From positions 370,001-434,000 of the forward strand of contig JAEMWC010000264.1 in assembly GCA_016490735.1 (NCBI GenBank): a stretch of DNA of 64,000 bases. Direction: 5' to 3'. The notes under the pieces are model-generated. The model had not been told where the DNA came from and ran no database searches. It saw only the letters and a program-made list of their open reading frames with translations. Below, in pieces: positions 57,801 to 64,000 of the stretch. How positions within the stretch are numbered: the stretch's first letter is position 1; each line of letters opens with the position of its first letter. This DNA comes from Pachyseris speciosa. Its lineage: Eukaryota > Cnidaria > Anthozoa > Scleractinia > Pachyseridae. Made by a program: the position numbers and the translations under genes.

Positions 57801-60571
57801 AGGCATCAAAAAGTGAAACAGTTGTAACAAACAGTACAACAGGAAAGAAATACTCAGCAGCTTCCATCTGAATGGTCACACTTTGGGATTTCACTCAAAG
57901 ACTGAAAAGACTCGAAAGTTTCCTTGTGCAGCAAAATAAACAGCATCTCAGGAAAGTATTGCACGGTGGCTTTCATTTAAATGGCCACACTTAAGCACAT
58001 TTCATTGACAAAATCAATAGTCAGGTGCTCCTTGCATTATACCTTACAGTGGTGCCTCAAGATTTGATAAGTTGTTTACTTTAATAATAAACTCCCAAAG
58101 AAGAATGTTTCCATGATAACCAGAAAGACATGCATGAGCATTTTTTTTCAGACAATGACAACGCCATCCATACTCGCGATATTAATTGAAGTATCTTTCG
58201 CTCACTTTTTCAACAGGATAATCATCATGTTTTTTGTCATTTTCCTGCTGTTCACTTCATCAAGTTCGTTGAAAGCCTAAAAACAACAAAACAAAGAGCT
58301 ATGTTTAGTCTGTAACCTCATACAGGTCTTAAGATTGTTAGGTTAAAAAGTTGAACAGCCAGGGAACGTATTTACATGACAAAACGAGACAAAGCTCACC
58401 TCTTCAAACGCCTGGTAATTATTCTGAAGCTTCCTCTTTATAAGCTCTTTCAATTCATCCACACTGCGTCCTTGTTGACTGTTATAAGAATCCACGGCTT
58501 TGATGGGTCGAAGTTGTTTCCTGGGCGACATTGGTGGACTGTCCATTTCCGGTAATGGAGGGAGAACTTCTTTCCGGTCAATCACGCTAGACCGGTCAAA
58601 AAGGCTTTTTGTTTCACTAGTGTTTAAACAAAGCAGAACAAACAACGTAAAGGAAGTTTTAATTTAAAAGAGTGTGCAAGCAAGTGTCTCAGACTCCACT
58701 TAATGGAGCTGTATAGATGTTTGTGACTATTAATCCGCACGCATTGAAAAGTACTGGATTCGTTTCTATTTGCAACTTTATAAACCCAGCAAACGGGCGA
58801 GGTCTGTAACCTTGCAGTAAAACGTTAACCCCTTCTTATTAATGTGGCTCTTTTTCAGAGTGTACCTCCATATCCGTAAACGCATGTATGAGAGGGACCG
58901 AAGTTAATTTGTTTTCCATGCCACTACGACAGAGGATATGTCAAAATTGTACAATAAACACTCAGGAGGTTTCTTCCCAGAAAAAATACAGTAAAGTTTC
59001 GGTAATTTATTCTCACGCTTAACGGTAATTGCTGCAACGACAATCACGTCCTCTGATGCTTTTCTTTGTGTGGGCCCCATTTTGAAACCACTTTTTCCAC
59101 TTTCCTAGCCTGTTCCAGGCGTTCAAATAGTAAACGGAGCGCGATAGTATCGGCAGAGCGAAAGGGGCAAAAATGGAGGGGGGGGGGGGGGGGGGAGTTG
59201 GGACGGCAGCGCGTCCCAAGTCCCCCTCCATTTTTCGGCTCTTTGTGTTTTTCGCCTCGCTCTGCCAGTACTATATAGCGTTCCGTTTACTATCTGAACG
59301 CCTGGAACAGGCTATCACATTCCGAAGTCTCGTGCTTTGAAAGGTGGCAAGTTTACTCAGGTTCCAGTCCCTACCGCGACTGGCATGACAAAACACGGTG
59401 AACATTACGATAAATGACACAGACTTCCAAATGCTTACAAGGTATCAAACTTGGACATGAACTCGACGTATTTTACCATGCCTTCGCTATCAATGGGGAC
59501 TTTCTTCAGTAACATATCAAATTCTTGATCCGACATATTTAGCTCAAATCTTCCCTCAATAGCTGCACGGAACTGCTGCTGTGTTAGAAGACCTGAGTCC
59601 TTACGGTCAATGTTGCTGGAAAAGAAATAAAATGAGACTGCAAGTGTGAAACTGAATTTTAAGCGTAGTGAATAATGGAAGGTGTATTTTTTAATGACTA
59701 ACGTATACTTGAAAAAAAAAAAAACATCCGAGTTCTCCCGACAGGAGCCGAACCTGTGACCTTCCGATTACTTAGGATGCTCTACTGAGCACCATCACAT
59801 CTCACAAGCTTAACATCTTACATTTCAATGGTCACACTGAGCAGTTTTTTCCACAAGATGAAACTAACCTCCAGGGGTCAACTCACTCCAATATGTCACA
59901 TACCGCGCGCAGCCTAGTTTATTAAACGAGCCGTCAAGTAATACTTACTGAAATGTACCCAACAGTGCCAGGAAGTCTTTTTGAAATGAGTCCATTATCC
60001 TGGCTTCCACCGCAGAAGTCGTTGAATAATTGCTCCCCGCATCACTGTGATGATACCTGGTAGACACAAAACACGAGTTACTCTCTTAGAAAAATAAACA
60101 CCGCAAGTCTCGATTCCTCACCTATTTATGCATTTGTACTCCTTGAGTAACATCACATCTTGCAAAGTATTATTTTTGAACGGTAAGTTGAGTGAAACTT
60201 TCAGTATTTCTTGACCTTTATGAAAACGAACAGTATTTTCACAACAATCTACAAGTAAGTTACCCACACAGACTAAATCAGTTCTCATAAAACTGGTTTC
60301 CCGTTTAATGTCACAACTTGATCAAACATAAAACTCAACAGAATAAAGGTGACGGCCAGCAGGTCAAATGTATTGAAGGTTTAACAAGTTCACCCAGGTG
60401 ATGTTCGTGTCTCAACTGGAGATAAAAAGATGGAAAACGCTCTAGGACAGAGCTCACCTGTGCAGTGGATTTGCCAAAATTTTGTGCGGCATTCCCCTTT
60501 CACTGCGGTCCTGGAATCGGCGCAGAAACTCCTTGTACGAAACTTTACCATTCGATGGCTCCACGCCACAT
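51646..60571 (-). CDS. Multi-EF-hand protein, probably EFCAB6-like (3' 11 exons; 5' part missing)
   Basis: Joined exons on the minus strand: 60571-60458, 60056-59949, 59615-59439, 58616-58400, 58276-58206, 57586-57462, 56758-56559, 55557-55472, 54947-54845, 53715-53647, 51858-51646. They give 1483 nt, or 493 residues and a stop after one leading base; the upstream exon must end in phase 2 and was not found in 60.6-64 kb. Seen: repeated EF-hand-like units, including DRKDSGLLTQQQ, DRQGTGTVSRSE, DPKKDGRVNYIK and DRDNSDFLTLQE, alternating with helical spacers and one proline-rich linker (PPLPEMDSPPMSPRK). Only DRQGTGTVSRSE and DRDNSDFLTLQE keep both Asp1 and Glu12, so most loops probably bind calcium weakly or not at all. 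The many degenerate EF-hands and the order of units fit EFCAB6, a large protein studied in testis and ciliated cells; that name is a recognition from memory, not a search result. Confidence 0.85.
51985..52884. mobile_element. TIR element with both halves duplicated in tandem (L-L-R-R)
   Basis: Starts TAGAGAGATTAAG, ends CTTAATCTCTCTA. The left part (about 296 bp) occurs twice, from 51985 and from 52281, nearly identical. The right part (about 150 bp, starting AATGAATGAAAACAAACATG) occurs twice, from 52574 and 52724. GCGGTTTG/CAAACCGC boxes fill the right part. It lies in the last intron of the EF-hand gene. Confidence 0.85.
53319..53459. mobile_element. 141-bp MITE with TATCAG flanks
   Basis: CCAGAGGTTTTATTTTTC near the left and AAAAAATAACCTCTGG near the right; TATCAG at 53313-53318 and 53460-53465. 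Confidence 0.75.
53647..53715 (-). CDS. EF-hand protein exon: short linker
   Basis: 69 nt, phase 0-0: PMDEVVQKPNKGLSTVTAK then LRDK. Found by phase and splice sites only. Confidence 0.78.
54478..54653. mobile_element. Inverted-repeat element, arms as at 1417-1766, without tRNA part
   Basis: GTTGTGAACGCAATTTATGC, GCAATTGCGAAAAGA and their complements; the outer ATATATGAACTGCGGAAATG is the complement of the right end of the 1.4-kb element. Confidence 0.88.
54779..54830 (+). repeat. Poly-G tract next to an exon of the EF-hand gene
   Basis: A run of about 17 G, then GGGGAGGGGGGGGG. On the gene strand this is a C-rich tract just downstream of the donor at 54844. It may form a G-quadruplex. Confidence 0.85.
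54845..54947 (-). CDS. EF-hand protein exon: EF second half
   Basis: Phase 2 in, phase 0 out: RVNYIKFLEPYSKHRR, completing the previous loop, then HNMRAVMKHPQAEL. Confidence 0.85.
54955..55080. repeat. A-rich and T-rich low-complexity tract
   Basis: GAAAGAAA units then TTTATTTATT units, in the intron upstream of the 54.9-kb exon; the polypyrimidine tract of that exon's acceptor comes from it. Confidence 0.8.
55472..55557 (-). CDS. EF-hand protein exon: EF first half
   Basis: Phase 0 in, phase 2 out: ILQDMCVELTDYECQVLCD then KFDPKKDG. The intron splits the loop. Confidence 0.85.
55632..55920 (+). mobile_element. tRNA-derived SINE, full-length like
   Basis: Head GGTTAGCTCAGTTGGTAGAG (A box) and GCGGGTTCAAACCCCGGCC (B box); body with CTCTCGGATAAGGACG, CGTAGGCCCCGTTTC and ACTGTTCGAAAAGAGTAGGG. 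The acceptor stem pairs with a slip of one base, so it is a SINE head and not a working tRNA gene. Confidence 0.85.
55940..56138. mobile_element. 199-bp MITE
   Basis: ATAGACCTTTTTAGCTTGTA and its near complement; inner CCCAATGTGGACCATGTGAT pairs with ATCACATGGTCTACATTGGG. Confidence 0.9.
56559..56758 (-). CDS. EF-hand protein exon: linker and EF loop
   Basis: Phase 1 in, phase 0 out. Helix HHWETLWNEFTSI leads into DRQGTGTVSRSEF, a near-canonical loop with Asp1 and Glu12. Confidence 0.87.
57075..57152 (+). repeat. GGGGA-rich purine tract
   Basis: GGGGAGGGGAGGAGAGGGAA and similar units, just 5' of an exon on the opposite strand's intron. Confidence 0.85.
57266..57411. mobile_element. MITE, AGGCGTTCAGATAGTAAAC family (copy 1)
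   Basis: AGGTGTTCAGATGGTAAACA at the left, TGTTTACTATCTGAACGCCT at the right, inner ATATAACCGGCAGAG and CTCTGCCGGTTATAT. Confidence 0.88.
57462..57586 (-). CDS. EF-hand protein exon: EF half and linker
   Basis: Phase 2 in, phase 1 out. FGVIVTRDEVERIWDTL then DWKGYLEYMQFVRTF. Confidence 0.84.
57660..58030. repeat. Degenerate satellite with about 100-bp period
   Basis: GAATGGTCACACTTTGGGATTT-like blocks (20-base core) start at about 57671, 57774, 57870 and 57979; spacers carry CAGCAGAGGAAA/AACAGGAAAG-type boxes. At least three and a half units. Confidence 0.8.
58206..58276 (-). CDS. EF-hand protein exon: short EF loop
   Basis: 71 nt, phase 0 in, phase 2 out: AFNELDEVNSRKMTKNMM. Loop is degenerate. 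Confidence 0.82.
58400..58616 (-). CDS. EF-hand protein exon: proline-rich linker and helix
   Basis: Phase 2 in, phase 0 out. Linker LPPLPEMDSPPMSPRKQLR, then the basic helix SVDELKELIKRKLQNNYQAF leading into the next EF-hand. Confidence 0.85.
59106..59314. mobile_element. MITE, AGGCGTTCAGATAGTAAAC family (copy 2)
   Basis: TAGCCTGTTCCAGGCGTTCA and its complement end the element; CGGCAGAGCGAAA and CTCGCTCTGCC inner boxes. Contains a run of about 19 G at 59179-59197 and CCCCTCCATTTTT as in copy 1. Confidence 0.9.
59439..59615 (-). CDS. EF-hand protein exon: EF pair
   Basis: Phase 2-2. Two loops: NIDRKDSGLLTQQQF (Gln at position 12) and PIDSEGMVKYVEF (short, degenerate). Confidence 0.87.
59738..59798 (-). 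repeat. tRNA-like SINE head
   Basis: Minus strand: GTGCTCAGTAGAGCATCC then GGTCACAGGTTCGGCTCCTG. D arm shortened; B box has one change. Confidence 0.55.
59949..60056 (-). CDS. EF-hand protein exon: spacer into next EF pair
   Basis: Phase 2-2, 108 nt. Ends ARIMDSFQKDFLALLGTF, the entering helix of an EF-hand. Confidence 0.84.
60458..60571 (-). CDS. EF-hand protein, first exon seen
   Basis: Enters in phase 2, leaves in phase 2. Reads CGVEPSNGKVSYKEFLRRF, the second half of an EF-hand pair, then KILANPLH. Loop lacks Asp1. Confidence 0.85.
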
Positions 60572-60796
60572 CTGTGAAAAAAAAAATCGCATTTTTGTTG
60601 TTTCAGTAAATCGTGCACGTCGTACCTAAGCTCACGCAACTGTTAAGAGGTCGGAGGTGGCGAGGAGTGGCTGGAACGTTCGCTGAGACAAATCGTACTT
60701 TCAGTTTGTTTGTTTGCTTGTATTTACAGAGACTTAATCCAAGTATATGGATGCATATTAGTACTAAACGTCGAATCCGTTTCACGTTACAGATCA

Positions 60797-60992
60797 GGCC
60801 CCGGCCCCGGTTTCCGTTCCTGGAAAGCCGATTAGCGCTAATCGACGGATAAATCCCGCTATATAATAATAATAATTTAGAACTTATATAGCGCATTTTC
60901 CATGTGTATATGATCAAATGCGCTTTACAAGCAGATGAAATTGGAATTTGGAAATGTTGGTTTTTGTGGAGAGGGGAAAACCGGAGAACCCG

Positions 60993-61036
<44 letters not shown>

Positions 61037-62116
61037 AACCCACATATGACGCCGAGTCCGGGAATCGAACCCGGGCCACATTGGTGGGAGGCGAGTGCTC
61101 TCACCACTGCGCCATCCCTGCTCCCCCCAATCGAGGAATAAAATTTATCCTTCGGTTAGATTCTGTTCCACAAAGCACGATTAGCACTATCCTCAGGATA
61201 AACCAACGGTTAAATTTAACACACCTAGCGAGGTGGATTAACTCACTAACCGCGGAATAAAATTTTTCAAAACAAACAAAATGGCGGAATAAACCGTTCG
61301 TGAATTTGGTGCAGGAAATGAGGAAAAACAACTTATACCACAAATAATACTTCTTGGAGACTTGAACGACCGAGAACTTTCAGTCCATTCAAAACTGCAT
61401 TCGAAAGAAGTTAAAAGGAAATAAAAAGGCATTGCTTCTAAACTAAACTTAACATCACCTTATTGTTTTCAAAAAGATAATTTTATTTTATCTCTGTAAG
61501 CTTACGTATTCAACCGATTTGTATTAACAACGCTGTTTCAAACTTTACATCTTTAATATACAGATTCAACCAATGCTTTTGTAGCTAGAATTCGACACTG
61601 AAAGAATCAAGAAGATCTTAACTCACCCATTCCAGCCAATTCGGCTTACAAATTTAATATTTTCTCGCTTTATACAGAGGTTATTTTTCTTGACTACCAA
61701 CGCCGCCTTGCACTGAATAATTTTCCATTCCGTTTCCTTTTAACAATATCGTAAGAGGTTGTTCTTGTTCAAAACTCTACCTTTATCTTAAACTATGACA
61801 AAATAAGAAGGTTTGATTAATACATTTTATGACGCCGTTCTTTCCGTGAATCAGAAGACAACTAAACGCTTCGAGTTCGTGTACATCTTCGCTTCGCATT
61901 TTCCCGCGCATCGTCATTTTCGTGCGCGTTTGCTTGTAGATAACCGGTCTGACTGGTTTATTCCGAGTTTAATCGAGGGATAGTTAATCGAAGGATAAAT
62001 CTGTTTTGAGGAACGCCTTTTTATTCCCTGATTAGTTATACAGAGATTAAAAAATTTAATCTTGAATTAACCCTTAATCGGGGGATAGTTTAATCGGCTT
62101 TCCAGGAACCGGGGCC
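60797..62116. mobile_element. Large TIR element, copy 1, with nested SINE
   Basis: Starts GGCCCCGG...CCTGGAAAGCCGATTA and ends TAATCGGCTTTCCAGGAACC then GGGGCC. Shares CACAAAGCACGATTAGCACT, GACACTGAAAGAATCAAGAA and most other sequence with copy 2. The SINE at 60861-61128 is absent from copy 2. No transposase. Confidence 0.88.
60861..61128 (-). mobile_element. tRNA-derived SINE, copy B, nested
   Basis: Head at about 61121-61048 on the minus strand: ATGGCGCAGTGGTGAGAGCA, CCTCCCACC, CCCGGGTTCGATTCCCGG. Body TTTTCTCCGGGT and related; AATAATAATAAT tail at 60864. Copy 2 of the host reads CCCGCTAATCGAGG across the site. Confidence 0.9.
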
Positions 62117-63404
62117 GGCTAGAAAGCCGATTAGCGCTAATCGACGGATAAATCCCGCTAATCGAGGAATAAAATTTATCCTCCGGTTAGATTCTGTTCC
62201 ACAAAGCACGATTAGCACTATCCTAAGGATAAACCAACGGTTAAATTTAACACACCTAGCGAGGTGGATTAACTCACTAACCGCGGAACAAAATTTTTCA
62301 AAACAAACAAAATGGCGGAATAAACCGTCCGTGAATTTGGTGCAGGTCCATTCAAATTCAGGAGAGTATAAATCGAATTTTCGGTAGAAAACAGTCATCT
62401 AAAGTGAACGATGGCGAACCAAGGCAGGCAAAACATGCAAATCTTTCATTTTTCTTACTCAAAATTGATAAGTTATTCGTAAGCTTAAACATTCGCAACA
62501 ACATCGTCAACTAACTCTTTTAAACGGTAAGAGCTTAAAAAGAAAAAGCTATTCTATTCTAGCAGAGGCTTCACGAAGCAGAAGATAAGCATAAGCTCCA
62601 GCAAATTAAAGCTTTAATTTTAGTTATGCTGAACGCGAGAGAAAAACAACACGCAACGACTAAAATATTTTTTTATCACTTGCATTTGTGTATGTGTTTT
62701 CCTTTACCCTTCGACATAACGTTTCTGCTGTTTGAGGAATACAAATTTTTAATCAAATAAAATTCTTGCAACAAATTGCATAATTTAGAAAGAAGTTAAA
62801 AGGAAATAAAAAGGCATTTTTTCTAAACTAAACTTAAGCTTAACATCACCTTATTGTTTTCAAAAAGAAAATTTTATTTTATCTCTACGTATTCAACCGA
62901 TTTATATTAACAACGCTGTTTCAAAATGTACAGCTTTAATAATTATACAGATTCAACCAATGCTTTTGTAGCTAGAATTCGACACTGAAAGAATCAAGAA
63001 GATCTAAACTCACCAATTCCAGCCAATTCGGCTTACAAGTTAATTTCTCGCTTAATCATAAAAATTACAATTTCCTCGATTTTGATTGGTTTAAAAAGCT
63101 CCTATTTTCCACTAATTCACGTGCCAAGTTGTTATCGGACAGTTTGTTATTGGACATTTTGTTATTGGACAGTTTGTTATCGGACAGTCCAATAAGCCAA
63201 TCACATTCAAAGTAGTATTTTAAATCAACCAATCACATTCAAAGTTGTAGTTTAAATCAATCAATCACAACCTTGGTTACAATCAGCATACATTTGATCG
63301 CAGTCAATTTCAGAGCGACATTAAACAATTTACGCTTCCTTTGTCAGTCTTCCTCTTTTCTCGGAAATTGTAATTTTCATGATTAATTGGTAATAAGACT
63401 TCGT

Positions 63405-63435
<31 letters not shown>

Positions 63436-63969
63436 GATAAACAAATCGGACTCCCGCTGCGCGGTCGTCCGATTTTGTTATCACTCGTATGATTACAGAC
63501 TGAATTGGACTCCACTCAGTCCTATTACCATTACTTATACAGAGGTTATTTTCCTTGACTACCAACGCCGCCTTGCAATGAATAATTATTTCCATTCCGT
63601 TTCCTTTTAACAATACCGTAAGAGTTTTTTTGTTCAAAAATGTACCCTTTTTCTTAAACTATGCCAAAATAAGAAGGTTTGATTAATAGAATTTATGACG
63701 CCGTTCTTTCCGTGAATAAGAAAACAACTAAACGTTTCAAGTGCTTTGCATTTTCCGCGCGCATCGTCATTTTCGCGCGCGTTTGCTTGTGGATAACCGG
63801 TCTGACTGGTTTATTCTGAGTTTAATCGAGGGATAGTTAATCGAAGGATAAATCTGTTTTGAGGAACGCCTTTTTATACTCCGATTAGTTATCCTGAGGA
63901 TAAGAATTTTAAGCGTGGATTAAGCCCTAATCGGGGGATAGTTTAATCGGCTTTCCAGGAACCGGGGCC
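62113..63969. mobile_element. Large TIR element, copy 2, with nested MITE
   Basis: Directly follows copy 1. Same ends and order of blocks, but a longer middle (about 62345-62790 not in copy 1) and an insertion at 63055-63534. Ends at GGAACCGGGGCC. Confidence 0.87.
63055..63534. mobile_element. 480-bp insertion in copy 2, TTA flanks
   Basis: TTA at 63052-63054 and 63535-63537; copy 1 has CTCGCTTTATACAGAGG without the insert. Inside: TAATCATAAAAATTACAATT with its complement near 63364-63385, and a second long palindrome at 63386-63530. A 16-bp tandem TTATTGGACAGTTTG-like unit (four times) is at 63130-63187 and a 34-bp unit with CCAATCACATTCAAAG (twice) follows. Confidence 0.83.
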
Positions 63970-63970
63970 T

Positions 63971-64000
63971 GGGCCCGGTTGTTGAAAGCCGATTAACTCA
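63971..64000 (+). mobile_element. Start of a third TIR element (cut by window end)
   Basis: GGGCCCGGTTGTTGAAAGCC followed by GATTAAC is the end of the family seen at 16103-16341. Confidence 0.7.

Noticed and set aside
57660..58030. CRISPR array
   Set aside because: Repeats are degenerate, spacers are similar to each other, and the DNA is eukaryotic.

Overview
This window looks like nuclear DNA of a cnidarian, most likely a stony coral. It is AT-rich, its genes are split by GT-AG introns, and it is full of small inverted-repeat transposons and tRNA-derived SINEs. Two genes were rebuilt completely, exon by exon with matching splice phases, and a third is present as its 3' part. The organism call is an inference from gene content and repeat style; no species can be named from the sequence alone.

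Layout. 1-3.2 kb: foldback and MITE elements. 3248-19447 (+): an adhesion G-protein-coupled receptor of 811 residues in 13 coding exons (signal peptide, one Ig domain, GAIN domain with a GPS cleavage site, seven-helix domain, cytoplasmic tail). 19.4-24.9 kb: repeat-bearing tail-to-tail spacer with LINE remains. 24925-41445 (-): an A1CF/RBM46/RBM47-family RNA-binding protein of 659 residues in 9 coding exons (three RRMs and a C-terminal double-stranded-RNA-binding-like domain). 41.5-51.6 kb: intergenic, with a SINE, a Penelope-like retroelement fragment carrying a GIY-YIG endonuclease domain, MITEs and two tandem duplications. 51646-60571 (-): the last 11 coding exons of a multi-EF-hand protein, probably EFCAB6-like, whose 5' end lies beyond the window or was not found. 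60.8-64 kb: two adjacent copies of one terminal-inverted-repeat element, each carrying a different younger insertion, and the start of a third related element.

The three genes do not form an operon or a visible functional cluster: a surface adhesion receptor, a post-transcriptional regulator and a calcium-binding protein. The strongest unusual signals are in the mobile DNA: a palindromic element that carries a tRNA-like unit, a MITE family with a repeatable 7-bp target duplication, an inverted Penelope-like copy, a TIR element whose two halves are each duplicated in tandem, and nested insertions whose empty sites can be read in a second copy inside the same window.
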